A DNA stretch of 64,000 nt from Pseudoxanthomonas sp. CF125 (GCF_900104085.1 NZ_FNLD01000001.1:413048-477047), one strand, 5' to 3'; shown: positions 32,301 to 41,298, numbered from the stretch's first letter. Notes: generated by a model not told the origin, from the letters alone. Translations and numbers: made by a program.

Positions 32301-33917
32301 ATGAATTCAGAAAATTCGAAACTTGTTCGCACGATCGCATTGGGCGCGCTGATCGGCCTCGCGGCCGCGTGCAACAAGGCGCCACCGCCCGCCGCAGCGC
32401 CAAAACCAGCGGACAAACCAGTGGCGGTCGTGCCCGCCCAGAACGTCAAGCCGGAACTCCCGCCGCTTTTCCGCGACATCGAGCGCCGCACGTTCCAGTT
32501 CTTCTGGGACACCACCAACGAAGTCAACGGGCTGACGCCCGACCGGTTTCCGTCGCGTCCGTTCGCCAGTGTCGCCTCGGTCGGCTTTTCGCTGACCGCC
32601 TACCCCATCGGCATCGAAAACAACTGGGTCAGCCGCAATCAGGCGGTGGATCGGACTCTGCTGACGCTCAAATTCTTCCGCGACATGCCGCAAGGGCCGC
32701 AGCGCACGGGCAAGGGCGGCTACAAGGGGTTCTACTACCACTTCGTGGACATGCAGAAAGGCCAGCGCTACGACAGCTGGGTGGAGCTGTCCAGCGTCGA
32801 CACCGCCTTGCTGATGATGGGAGTGCTGTTCGCGCAGTCGTATTACGACCGCGACGATCCGCGCGAGAAGGAGATCCGCGATGTCGCCGAAGAACTTTAC
32901 CGGCGCGTGGACTGGCCCTGGATGCAGCAGAACAAGCCGCTGATCTCGATGGGCTGGTACCCGGAGAGCGGTTTCATCAAGCACGACTGGGCCGGCTACA
33001 ACGAGGCCATGATGGTCTATGTACTGGCGCTGGGTTCGCCTACCCATCCGGTCAGCCCGGACGCATGGGAAGTGTGGACGCGTACCTACAACGAAGTCTG
33101 GGGCGTGTACCAGGACCAGGAGTTCCTGGCGTTCGGCCCGACGCTCGGCCATCAGTACAGCCATGTCTGGATCGACTTCAAGGGTATCCAGGACGACTAC
33201 ATGCGCGAACGCGGCCTCGATTACTTCGAGAACAGCCGCCGCGCCACGCTGGCGCAACGCTCGTACGCGATTTCCAACCCGATGAAGTGGAAGGATTATG
33301 GTGAGAACGTGTGGGGCCTGACCGCCAGCGACGGTCCGCAGCAGACGCTGCAGGACTATCGCGGCGAGCAGCGCGAATTCCGCCACTATTCTTCGCGGGG
33401 CGCGGGCCTGCGCGAGAATTTCGATGACGGCACCATCGCCCCGACCGCCGCCGTGGCCTCGCTGCCCTTCGCTCCGGAGATAGTCATACCCGCCACCATG
33501 GAGATGCATAGCCGCTACGGCGAATACATCTATTCCAGCTACGGTTTCCTGGATTCGTTCAACCGCAGCTTCGAATACGACATCCCGCTCAAGACCGGGC
33601 GGCTGGTGCCGGGCGAGGGCTGGGTGTCCAGCGACTACATCGGTATCGACCAGGGGCCGATCCTGGCCATGATCGCCAACTACCGCAACGGATTCGTCTG
33701 GAACGTGATGAAGAAGAATGCGCACATCAGGCAGGGTCTGGAGCGCGCCGGATTCAAGGGCGGATGGCTCACGCCGGAAGGCGAGCCCGTGCCCGCCCAG
33801 GCTCCTGCCGATCCCAAGGCCGCTACGGCGCGCGCACTGGGCACCGCCGAATCCCGCGGCAGCAATCCGGACGGCCAGCAAGAGGAAGCTGCGCAAAGGC
33901 CGCAGCAGCCGAAGTAA
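32301..33917 (+). CDS. Glycoamylase-like lipoprotein, GH144 family candidate (endo-beta-1,2-glucanase?)
   Basis: The start at 32301 gives 538 residues beginning MNSENSKLVRTIALGALIGLAAACNK, a lipoprotein-type signal with the modified Cys in LAAAC, so it is envelope-anchored. A Pro/Ala linker follows to about residue 48. The rest matches the glycoamylase-like (PF10091) (alpha/alpha)6 barrel: RRTFQFFWDTTNEVNGLTPDRF (in pieces), SVASVGFSLTAYPIG, GYKGFYYHFVD, ELSSVDTALLMMGVLF and WIDFKGIQDDYMRERGLDYFENSRRAT (in pieces). Characterised family members (GH144) are endo-beta-1,2-glucanases, hence the suggested substrate. I could not confirm the catalytic acids. It heads an apparent operon with the ABC importer. 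Confidence 0.85.
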   Translation: MNSENSKLVRTIALGALIGLAAACNKAPPPAAAPKPADKPVAVVPAQNVKPELPPLFRDIERRTFQFFWDTTNEVNGLTPDRFPSRPFASVASVGFSLTAYPIGIENNWVSRNQAVDRTLLTLKFFRDMPQGPQRTGKGGYKGFYYHFVDMQKGQRYDSWVELSSVDTALLMMGVLFAQSYYDRDDPREKEIRDVAEELYRRVDWPWMQQNKPLISMGWYPESGFIKHDWAGYNEAMMVYVLALGSPTHPVSPDAWEVWTRTYNEVWGVYQDQEFLAFGPTLGHQYSHVWIDFKGIQDDYMRERGLDYFENSRRATLAQRSYAISNPMKWKDYGENVWGLTASDGPQQTLQDYRGEQREFRHYSSRGAGLRENFDDGTIAPTAAVASLPFAPEIVIPATMEMHSRYGEYIYSSYGFLDSFNRSFEYDIPLKTGRLVPGEGWVSSDYIGIDQGPILAMIANYRNGFVWNVMKKNAHIRQGLERAGFKGGWLTPEGEPVPAQAPADPKAATARALGTAESRGSNPDGQQEEAAQRPQQPK

Positions 33918-33991
33918 GCTGTGCGGATGCCGAGTCAAGACAAATTGGATGGAACCACGGCCCGTCTTCAGGCCGTGTCATGTATTTCGCC

Positions 33992-34105
33992 GCCGTCATC
34001 CCAGCGAACGCTGGGATCCATTTTGACTTTGCATTTCCCTTTGCATGAATCGAACGACTTTGAAGTAAGAGCAAAATGGATCCCAGCGTTCGCTGGGATG
34101 ACGGC
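33992..34105. repeat. REP-like element with perfect 34-bp inverted arms
   Basis: Arms 33992-34025 and 34072-34105 are exact inverted copies; each arm is itself a palindrome around ATCCCAGC-GAAC-GCTGGGAT. The 46-base centre holds no gene. The element lies between the GH144-like gene and the binding-protein gene of the importer, where its stable double hairpin could reduce readthrough. It differs in sequence from the other REP elements in the window. Confidence 0.85.
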
Positions 34106-34129
34106 AAGAGTGTGAGGCTGCGGACGACC

Positions 34130-35410
34130 ATGGCCTTGCGCACGCTCCTTGTAATCGCTGCCTTGCTCGCTCTCTGCGTGGCCTGCAGCCGCAAGACCGA
34201 CGACCGCGAAGTGGTCACGTTCTGGGCGATGGGCTACGAAGGGGAAGTGGTCGCCCAGTTGATACCGGAATTCGAGCGGCAGAATCCCGGCATCCGTGTC
34301 GACCTGCAGCAGTTGCCGTGGCTGTCGGCGCACGAGAAGTTGCTGACCGCCTTCGCGGGCGAGTCGCTGCCGGACGTATCGCCGATAGGCAACACCTGGA
34401 TCCCGGAATTCGCCGCGCTCGATGCGCTGGAGCCGCTCGACGACGAAATCGCGGCGACGCCGGATTTCGACGTGCCCGATTATTTCCCCGGAGTATGGGA
34501 CAGCGGCCTGGTCGACGGGAAAATCTATGCGGTGCCCTGGTACGTGGAGACGCGCCTGCCTTTCTACCGCACCGATCTGCTGGCCAAAGCCGGTATCGCC
34601 ACGCCGCCGCGCAGCTGGGAAGAGTGGCGCAAGGCCATGCAGGCGGTGAAGCGCGAAGTGGGGCCCGAGCGTTATGCGATCCTGCTGCCGTTGAACGAAT
34701 TCGAGCCGCTGTTGAGCCTGGCCATACAGGAACCGGACCCGCTGCTGCGCGATGGCGGCCGCTACGGCAATTTCCGCAGCGCCGGCTTCAAGCACGCGTT
34801 GGGCTTCTACAAGGAACTATTCGACCAGAAGCTCGCGCCGGTGGTCACCAACAACCAGATCTCCAATGTCTGGGACGAATTCGGCAAGGGCTTCTATTCG
34901 TATTACATCTCCGGGCCCTGGAACATCGCCAAGTTCAAGGAGCGTTTGCCCGCCGCACAGCAGGACGACTGGATGACCATGCCGCTGCCCGGTCCGAACG
35001 GCCCGGGCGCATCGCTGGCCAACGGCACCAGCTTCGTGGTGTTCCGCCAGTCCAGGCACAAAGCGGCGGCGTGGAAGCTGATCCACTATCTTTCCCTGCC
35101 GCAGACGCAGGCCCGCTTCCATGAGCTCACCGGCGACCTGCCGCCGCGGCGTTCGCCCTGGCAGACGCCGGCGCTGGCCAACGATCCGCACGCCAAAGCC
35201 TTCCGCGAGCAACTCGAGCGTGCCGTGCCGACGCCCAAGGTGCCCGAATGGGAGCGCATCGCGCAGGAGATGCGGATCATCGGCGAGGAGGTCGCCAACG
35301 GACGCATGACCATCGACCAGGCCGCCGAGGAAATGGACCGCCGCGCCGATCGCTTCCTGGAGAAGCGCCGTTGGATGCTGGACCATCCAGCCAAGGCGGG
35401 TGCGCCATGA
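34130..35410 (+). CDS. ABC transporter sugar-binding lipoprotein (family 1)
   Basis: The start at 34130 gives 426 residues with a lipoprotein signal (MALRTLLVIAALLALCVACSRK, modified Cys19). The protein is a periplasmic sugar-binding protein of the MalE/UgpB class: VTFWAMGYEGEVVAQLIPEFERQNPGI (in pieces), ESLPDVSPIGNTWIPEFAALDAL, KIYAVPWYVETRLPFYRTDLL and SNVWDEFGKGFYSYYISGPWNI are family blocks. It delivers an oligosaccharide to the two permeases encoded next. The stop overlaps the first permease start (ATGA). An in-frame ATG at 34076 lies inside the REP element and is rejected. Confidence 0.93.
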   Translation: MALRTLLVIAALLALCVACSRKTDDREVVTFWAMGYEGEVVAQLIPEFERQNPGIRVDLQQLPWLSAHEKLLTAFAGESLPDVSPIGNTWIPEFAALDALEPLDDEIAATPDFDVPDYFPGVWDSGLVDGKIYAVPWYVETRLPFYRTDLLAKAGIATPPRSWEEWRKAMQAVKREVGPERYAILLPLNEFEPLLSLAIQEPDPLLRDGGRYGNFRSAGFKHALGFYKELFDQKLAPVVTNNQISNVWDEFGKGFYSYYISGPWNIAKFKERLPAAQQDDWMTMPLPGPNGPGASLANGTSFVVFRQSRHKAAAWKLIHYLSLPQTQARFHELTGDLPPRRSPWQTPALANDPHAKAFREQLERAVPTPKVPEWERIAQEMRIIGEEVANGRMTIDQAAEEMDRRADRFLEKRRWMLDHPAKAGAP

Positions 35411-36285
35411 AGGCCTCTACCGCGGGTTGGTTGTTCGCGGCGCCGGCGCTGACCGTGATCGGTCTATTCTTCGGGTTGCCGGTGGTCGCCGCGCTGGCGC
35501 TGAGCCTGACCGACTTCGACATCTATGCGCTGGCCGATCCGGGCAATCTGCGCTTCGTCGGCCTTGGCAACTACGTGGGCTTGTTGCAGAACCCGTTGTT
35601 CTGGAAATCGCTCGGCAACACCTTGTACTTCGTGATCGTGGGCGTACCGTTATCAGTGGCGATGTCGCTGGGTGCAGCGCTGCTGCTGCATTCCAAAGTC
35701 GGACGTCTCAAGCCTTTCTTCCGCACTGCCTATTTCGCGCCGGTAGTGACTACGGTGGTGGCCGTGGCGGTGATCTGGCGTTATCTGTTCCACACCAGAT
35801 ACGGTCTGGTGAACTGGGGTCTGTCGGCGTTGGGCATCGACGCCATCGACTGGCTGGGCGACCCGCGCTGGGCCATGCCCACCATCATTCTGTTCGCGGT
35901 GTGGAAGAACTTCGGCTACAACATGATCATCTTCCTGGCCGGTCTGCAGAGCATCCCGGAAGACCTTTACGAAGCGGCGCGCATCGACGGCGCCAATACC
36001 TGGAAGCAGTTTCGCCACGTGACCCTGCCGATGCTGGGGCCGGTGCTGCTTCTGGTGAGCATCCTGACCATGGCCGGTTATTTCCAGTTGTTCGCTGAGC
36101 CCTACGTGATGACCCAGGGCGGGCCGCTGGAAAGCACCAAGAGCGTGCTGTACCTGATGTACGAGGAAGGCTTCAAATGGTGGAACCTGGGCAACGCTTC
36201 GGCGGTCGCGTTCCTGTTGTTCCTGCTGATGGTGGCGACCACCAGCGGGCTGCTGTGGTTCGCGCGCCGCAAGGGGGTGGAATGA
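35407..36285 (+). CDS. ABC sugar transporter permease (MalF/UgpA type)
   Basis: The 292-residue protein has six membrane segments and the EAA loop that docks the ATPase (EAARIDGANTWKQFRHVTLPML). N-terminal GWLFAAPALTVIGLFFGLPVVAAL and the LFAEPYVMTQGGPLESTKSV motif are typical of the MalF/UgpA side of family-1 carbohydrate importers. Start and stop overlap the neighbouring genes by 4 bp each (ATGA), so all three importer genes are translated as one unit. A longer open frame from 35248 lies inside the binding-protein gene. Confidence 0.94.
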   Translation: MKASTAGWLFAAPALTVIGLFFGLPVVAALALSLTDFDIYALADPGNLRFVGLGNYVGLLQNPLFWKSLGNTLYFVIVGVPLSVAMSLGAALLLHSKVGRLKPFFRTAYFAPVVTTVVAVAVIWRYLFHTRYGLVNWGLSALGIDAIDWLGDPRWAMPTIILFAVWKNFGYNMIIFLAGLQSIPEDLYEAARIDGANTWKQFRHVTLPMLGPVLLLVSILTMAGYFQLFAEPYVMTQGGPLESTKSVLYLMYEEGFKWWNLGNASAVAFLLFLLMVATTSGLLWFARRKGVE

Positions 36286-37106
36286 AGCGTCGTCCGCTCT
36301 GGTCGCTGGCCGTGAACGCGATGCTGATCGTGGTCGCAGTGATCAGCCTGGCGCCGTTGTTGTGGATGCTGTCGGTGTCCTTCATGCAGACCGGCGAAGC
36401 GGGGCATTTCCCGCCGCCGCTGCTGCCCTCGCACGCCACCTTGGACAACTATCGCGAATTGTTCATGCGCGCGGGCATGGGCCGCTTTCTGTTCAACAGC
36501 TTCCTCATCTCCAGCTGCGTGATGCTGCTGTCGGTATTGTTCAACACGCTGGCCGGCTACGCCTTCGCCAAGCTGCGCTTCAAGGGCCGCGACCGCACCT
36601 TCCGGGCCTTGCTGGCCGCACTGGTGATCCCGGCGCAGGTGGCGATGATGCCGTTGTTCCTGCTGCTCAAGCAGATGGGCCTGGTCAACACCTACATGGG
36701 CGCCATCGTGCCGGGCATGGCCGCGATCTTCGGGATTTTCCTGGTGCGGCAGTACGCGCGCACGATTCCCGACGAACTGCTGGAAGCCGCGCGTATCGAC
36801 GGCGCCGGCGAATGGCGGATCTTTTTCCAGATCGTGCTGCCGGCACTCAAGCCGATCCTGGTGACGCTGGCCATCTTCAGTTTTCTCGGTGCCTGGAACG
36901 ATTTCATGTGGCCGTTGATCGTACTGAGCGACGACCGGCTGCAGACGCTGCCGGTGGCGCTGGCCTCGTTGTCGCGCGAACACGTGATGGACTACGAGCT
37001 GATGATGGCCGGTTCGGTGGTGACGATCCTGCCGGTGCTGTTGTTGTTCCTGGTGCTGCAGCGGTACTACATCCAGGGCTTGTTGCTGGGAAGCGTAAAA
37101 GGATAA
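36282..37106 (+). CDS. ABC sugar transporter permease (MalG/UgpE type)
   Basis: The 274-residue partner permease has six membrane segments, an EAA loop (LLEAARIDGAGEWRIFFQIVLPALKP, in pieces) and the MalG-type FSFLGAWNDFMWPLIVLSD motif. N-terminal LAPLLWMLSVSFM fits the class. It starts at 36282 overlapping the previous gene by 4 bp and ends in GLLLGSVKG. The matching ATPase gene is not adjacent; the only candidate in the window is at 46301-47398. The next gene follows after 2 bases. Confidence 0.94.
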   Translation: MKRRPLWSLAVNAMLIVVAVISLAPLLWMLSVSFMQTGEAGHFPPPLLPSHATLDNYRELFMRAGMGRFLFNSFLISSCVMLLSVLFNTLAGYAFAKLRFKGRDRTFRALLAALVIPAQVAMMPLFLLLKQMGLVNTYMGAIVPGMAAIFGIFLVRQYARTIPDELLEAARIDGAGEWRIFFQIVLPALKPILVTLAIFSFLGAWNDFMWPLIVLSDDRLQTLPVALASLSREHVMDYELMMAGSVVTILPVLLLFLVLQRYYIQGLLLGSVKG

Positions 37107-37108
37107 CG

Positions 37109-40100
37109 ATGATTGTTCTGTGCGAAATAATCGAATCGTCATTCCCGCGAAGGCGGGAACCCAGTGACTTTTCTTTGCCGCGCATGGCCGCGAGCAAAAG
37201 TCACTGGGTTGACCGGCTTACGCCGTTGAAAAGCGCTTCCGCCTTCGCGGGAATGACGGGATCAATCTTTTTCAATGGTTTGTTTGCACTGCTCGGGTTG
37301 GGTTCGTTCGCGGCAACAGCACAAGAAAAACCCCGCATCCTCGACGACTTCAGCAACCCAACCACCTGGCGCGTGGTCACCTCCAACCAGGTCAGCGGCA
37401 GCCTGCGCACGGTCGAGGGAACGAAGGGCAAGGCTCTGTGCCTGGATTACGATTACAACGGCGTCTCCGGCTATGTCGGCATCCAGCGCGACCAGCCGCT
37501 GGAATACCCGCAGAACTACCGCTTCGATTTCCAGTTGCGCGGCGACTCGCCGAAGAACGATCTGCAGTTCAAAGTGACCGACGCCAGCGGCGACAACGTG
37601 TGGTGGGTGAACAAGCCCAGGTACGAGTACCCGCACCAATGGACCGGCGTGCGTTACCAGAAGCGGCATATCGACAAGGCCTGGGGTCCCGATCCCGACC
37701 GTGTCCTGCGCAAGAGCGCCAAACTCGAATTCACCATTTACAACAACGAAGGCGGCAAGGGCTCGGTCTGCTTCGACGAGTTGACCTTCACTGTACTGGC
37801 GCCGGAAGACCGTTCGCCGCTCACCGCCACGGCCAGCGTATCGGTCGCCAATGGCAGCGGCGTGGGCGGCAATGCAGTAGATGGGGATCCGGAGACGGCC
37901 TGGTATGCGGACTTCGCCGCCGCGACGCAGCCGCGGCTGACCCTGGACCTGGGCAAGCAACGCGAGTTCGGCGGCCTGAAGCTGGTGTGGAAACAAGGCG
38001 AATCCGCCTCGGATTATCTATTGCAGCTCTCAGACGACGGTACGCGTTGGCGCGACGTGCGCACCGTCGTGGGCGGCGACGGCGGCAGCGACTATCTGGC
38101 GCTTCCCGAATCCGAAGCGCGTTATTTGCGTTTGAGTATGGCGGCCGGACCTGGGAAATCGTTCGGGCTTGCCGAGGCGGTAATAGAGCCGTTGCAGTTC
38201 GCTGCGACGCCCAACGATTTCATCAAGTCGGTCGCTGGCGATAATCCGCGCGGCTGGTTTCCGCGCGGCTTCGTCGGCGAGCAGCCGTACTGGACCATCG
38301 TCGGTATCGATGGCGGCCACGAGCAGGGTCTGATCGGCGAAGACGGTGCGATCGAACTGGGCAAGGGCGCGCCCAGCATCGCGCCCATGATCCTGGTCGA
38401 TGGCAAGCTGGTCACCTGGGCCGACGTAGAGTTGAGCCAATCCTTGCAGGACGGCTATCTGCCGATTCCCAGCGTCGACTGGAAGCATGCCGATTTCGGC
38501 TTGCGCGTGACCGCGTTCGCTGAAGGCAAGCCCGGCGATGCGAGACTGGTGGGACGCTACCGGCTGACGAACACCGGCAAGCGCACGCGCGACTACGTGC
38601 TCGCCTTGGCAGTGCAGCCTTGGCAGGTCAATCCGCCCAGCCAATTCCTCAATACTCCCGGTGGCATCAGTACGATCACCGAGCTGCAGCTGACCCCGAC
38701 CCATCTCTGGATCAACGGCGATACCGACAGGCCCGATACGCTCCAGCATAAGATCGTGGAAGCCGTCGAGCCAGCGGATGCGATGCTGGCGACGCCCTTC
38801 GACGCGGGCATGATCGCCCGGCGATTGCAAGCGGGTGGCGATCTTTGGAGCAGCACGGACGCCAAGCTGGCAAGAGTGGAAGATGACTCGACAGGACTGG
38901 CTTCCGGTGCGTTGCTGTACCGGATCAAGCTGGCGCCTGGGGAAAGCCGCGAAGTAGCGTGGCTGCTGCCGCTGGAAGGCGGCATCGCCTATGACCACGT
39001 CGCCACCACCGGTTTCAATGCCCGCACTGCCCAGGAACAGGCCGCCGCGCAGTGGCGCGAAAAACTGGATCAGGTGCGGATCAAGGTTCCGTCGCAAGGC
39101 CAGGCACTGGTCGATACGTTGCGTACCGCCACCGCGCACATGCTGATCTCGCGTATCGGTCCGCGCCTGCAACCGGGCACGCGCTCGTACGCGCGCAGCT
39201 GGATACGCGACGGGGCGATGATCTCCGAAGGCCTGCTGCGCATGGGCCGCGAGGAAGTAGTGCGCGACTACGTCGAATTCTATGCGCCGTACCAGTTCAA
39301 GGACGGCATGGTGCCGTGCTGCGTGGACGACCGCGGCAGCGACCCGGTGCCGGAGAACGACAGCCATGGCGAACTGATCTACAACATCGCCGAGCTGTAC
39401 CGCTACGACGGCGACAAGGCGTTCCTGGAACAGATGTGGCCGCACGTGCTGGGCGCGTACCGATACATGGAGAAATTGCGCCTGAGCGAGCGCACCGAGG
39501 CCAATCGCGCGCTCAACCCGGCCTTCTACGGAATGATGCCGGTGTCGATCAGCCACGAAGGCTATTCGGCCAAACCGGTGCATTCGTACTGGGACAATTT
39601 CTGGGCGCTGCGCGGCTACAAGGATGCGGTGGACGTGGCCCTTTGGCTGGGCAAGGACGAAGACGCCAAGCGCTTCGCCGCTTCGCGCGACCAGTTCCAT
39701 GAAGACCTGTACCTGTCTTTCCAGGCCGCGGTGCGGCAGCACGGCATCGACTTCCTGCCGGGGTCGGCGGAACTGGGCGATTTCGACGCCACCTCGACCA
39801 CCATCGGTCTGGCCCCTGGCGGCGAGCAGGACAGGATGCCGAAGCAATTGCTGGATGCGACCTTCGAGCGCTATTGGAAAGAGTTCGAGAAACGCAGCAA
39901 CGGTACGCGCGAATGGAAGGATTACACGCCTTACGAATGGCGGAACGTGTCGGCCTTCGTACGCCTGGGCTGGCGCGAACGCGCGTGGGATGCGGTGCAG
40001 TTCTTCTTCAAGGACCGTGCGCCGCAGCCCTGGAACCAGTGGGCCGAAGTGGTCTCGCACACGCCGCGCAAACCGTTCTTCGTCGGCGATCTGCCGCATG

Positions 40101-40465
40101 CGTGGGTAGCGTCGGATTTTGTGCGCTCGGCGCTGGATATGTTCGCTTATGCGCGCGAGTCGGACGACAGTATTGTGCTGGCGGCAGGGGTTCCGACGGA
40201 CTGGCTGGAAGGGAAGGGCATCGCCATCCGCGACCTGCGCACGCCGGGGGGCAAGCTGAGCTATTCGCTGCGCCATGAGCGCGGCAAACTGGAACTGGAG
40301 ATCGATGCGGGCCTGAAGAAGCTACCCACCGGCGGCCTGATCCTGCAATGGCCGTATCCGAACGCCCCTGGGCGAACGACCATCAACGGGCAGCTCGCGG
40401 AGTGGAAGGACGGTGAGTTGCGCGTGTTGAAGTTGCCCGCGCGCGCGATAGCCGAGACGCCCTAG
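37109..40465 (+). CDS. Large secreted multidomain protein: jelly-roll, F5/8 type C and (alpha/alpha)-barrel glycosidase-like domains
   Basis: The frame from 37109 encodes 1118 residues. The signal-peptide core (SIFFNGLFALLGLGSFAATAQ) lies only at residues 52-72; the preceding stretch is a REP element read in frame. The ATG at 37109 has a ribosome-binding site (AAAAGGA) 2 bases after the permease stop; an alternative ATG at 37253 has none. Domains: carbohydrate-binding-like jelly-roll (about 75-230, ILDDFSNPTTWRV), F5/8 type C sugar-binding domain (about 235-350, AVDGDPETAWYADFA, LTLDLGK) and a C-terminal helical barrel (about 640-1020, SYARSWIRDGAMISEGLLRMG, ENDSHGELIYNIAELYRYDGD, GDLPHAWVASDFVRS). 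I do not recognise the family; an exo-acting glucan hydrolase is inferred from neighbours. Confidence 0.82.
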   Translation: MIVLCEIIESSFPRRREPSDFSLPRMAASKSHWVDRLTPLKSASAFAGMTGSIFFNGLFALLGLGSFAATAQEKPRILDDFSNPTTWRVVTSNQVSGSLRTVEGTKGKALCLDYDYNGVSGYVGIQRDQPLEYPQNYRFDFQLRGDSPKNDLQFKVTDASGDNVWWVNKPRYEYPHQWTGVRYQKRHIDKAWGPDPDRVLRKSAKLEFTIYNNEGGKGSVCFDELTFTVLAPEDRSPLTATASVSVANGSGVGGNAVDGDPETAWYADFAAATQPRLTLDLGKQREFGGLKLVWKQGESASDYLLQLSDDGTRWRDVRTVVGGDGGSDYLALPESEARYLRLSMAAGPGKSFGLAEAVIEPLQFAATPNDFIKSVAGDNPRGWFPRGFVGEQPYWTIVGIDGGHEQGLIGEDGAIELGKGAPSIAPMILVDGKLVTWADVELSQSLQDGYLPIPSVDWKHADFGLRVTAFAEGKPGDARLVGRYRLTNTGKRTRDYVLALAVQPWQVNPPSQFLNTPGGISTITELQLTPTHLWINGDTDRPDTLQHKIVEAVEPADAMLATPFDAGMIARRLQAGGDLWSSTDAKLARVEDDSTGLASGALLYRIKLAPGESREVAWLLPLEGGIAYDHVATTGFNARTAQEQAAAQWREKLDQVRIKVPSQGQALVDTLRTATAHMLISRIGPRLQPGTRSYARSWIRDGAMISEGLLRMGREEVVRDYVEFYAPYQFKDGMVPCCVDDRGSDPVPENDSHGELIYNIAELYRYDGDKAFLEQMWPHVLGAYRYMEKLRLSERTEANRALNPAFYGMMPVSISHEGYSAKPVHSYWDNFWALRGYKDAVDVALWLGKDEDAKRFAASRDQFHEDLYLSFQAAVRQHGIDFLPGSAELGDFDATSTTIGLAPGGEQDRMPKQLLDATFERYWKEFEKRSNGTREWKDYTPYEWRNVSAFVRLGWRERAWDAVQFFFKDRAPQPWNQWAEVVSHTPRKPFFVGDLPHAWVASDFVRSALDMFAYARESDDSIVLAAGVPTDWLEGKGIAIRDLRTPGGKLSYSLRHERGKLELEIDAGLKKLPTGGLILQWPYPNAPGRTTINGQLAEWKDGELRVLKLPARAIAETP
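37138..37257. repeat. REP-like element inside the 5' end of the 1118-residue gene
   Basis: Outer arms 37138-37156 and 37239-37257 are exact 19-bp inverted copies (GTCATTCCCGCGAAGGCGG type); inner arms 37158-37172 and 37196-37210 are 15-bp inverted copies (AACCCAGTGACTTTT). The element contains no stop in the frame used by the gene, and the ATG at 37253 is part of its right arm. It appears to have inserted between the ribosome-binding site and the signal peptide coding sequence. Confidence 0.85.
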
Positions 40466-40478
40466 AAGAATGTCGATT

Positions 40479-40551
40479 GCCGTAGGAGCGACGTAAGTCG
40501 CGAAGGATTGCCGGAAGAAGATGTATTCGCGACTTACGTCGCTCCTACGGC
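40479..40551. repeat. REP-like element, perfect 26-bp inverted repeat (GTAGGAGCGACGTAAGTCGC type)
   Basis: Arms 40479-40504 and 40526-40551 are exact inverted copies separated by 21 bases, located between the convergent 1118-residue gene and eda. A short direct duplication (CCTACGGCGTT twice) follows the right arm at about 40544-40565. This is a common repeat type in Pseudomonas and xanthomonads; it probably marks the transcript end of both genes. Confidence 0.85.
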
Positions 40552-40638
40552 GTTCCTACGGCGTTCCCGACTTGCCGGTATTCCGGATGGAACGTTGGTC
40601 GGCACGGCATGCCACTACAAGAAGCTCTGAATAGCGGA

Positions 40639-41298
40639 CTACGCCCCACGCACCTTGGCGACGATGGCAGCGGCCTTCGCCGAACTGGCAGTAACCTTGT
40701 CCCATTCGCCGGCCTCGATCCAGTTCTTCGGCACCATCCACGAACCGCCGATGCAGACCACGTTGGGTTGCGACAGATAATCGGCTGCATTGTCTTCGGT
40801 AATGCCGCCGGTGGGGCAGATCTTCAGGTCAGAGAGCGGGCCAGCCAGGCCTTTCAACATCGCCAGTCCGCCCACGGCACTGGCTGGGAACAGCTTGCAC
40901 ACGCGGAAACCGCGCGCCATCAGCGACAGCAATTCGGTCGGCGTCGCCGCGCCGGGCACGACCGGAATAGGTGCCTTGGCCAGCGCGTCCGCCATTTCCG
41001 CAGGCGTGCCGGGCGTGACCAGGAAGTCGGCGCCAGCGGCGATGGATTGCTCCATCTGTTCGACCGTCAGCACGGTGCCCGCGCCGATCACGATATCGGG
41101 CAGTTCTTTTTTCAGCATCGCCAGCGCTTCCATCGCTACCGGCGTGCGCAAGGTCAATTCGATCGCCGGCAGGCCGCCCTTGAGCAGCGCTGCGGATACT
41201 TTGCGGGCTTCGTCCAACGTGTGCACGGTGACCACGGGCAGGATGCCGGCGGCGCGGAGGAGTTGTTCGGCTTTTTGCTGGTGTTTTTCGATGGTCAT
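40639..41298 (-). CDS. eda: 2-dehydro-3-deoxy-6-phosphogluconate (KDPG) aldolase
   Basis: The 219-residue enzyme splits KDPG into pyruvate and glyceraldehyde 3-phosphate, the last specific step of the Entner-Doudoroff pathway. Schiff-base Lys135 is in FRVCKLFPAS and the catalytic Glu47 in GLPAIELTLRTP; IGAGTVLTVEQ and TPGTPAEMADAL are further family blocks. The start at 41298 gives the normal N-terminus MTIEKHQQKAEQLL; the frame extends to 41406 through a repeat region without coding value. It is the last of four genes (GH1, glk, edd, eda) that run on the minus strand. Confidence 0.96.
   Translation of the reverse strand: MTIEKHQQKAEQLLRAAGILPVVTVHTLDEARKVSAALLKGGLPAIELTLRTPVAMEALAMLKKELPDIVIGAGTVLTVEQMEQSIAAGADFLVTPGTPAEMADALAKAPIPVVPGAATPTELLSLMARGFRVCKLFPASAVGGLAMLKGLAGPLSDLKICPTGGITEDNAADYLSQPNVVCIGGSWMVPKNWIEAGEWDKVTASSAKAAAIVAKVRGA

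Noticed and set aside
33992-34105. CRISPR-like or riboswitch reading of the repeated palindromes
   Set aside because: There are only two arms in inverted orientation, no regular direct repeats with spacers, and related repeats are known as REP elements in this group.
36362-37108. N-terminal extension of the 1118-residue protein back to 36362
   Set aside because: This part overlaps the MalG-type permease in another frame and has shadow-like composition; the ribosome-binding site at 37098-37108 marks a later start.
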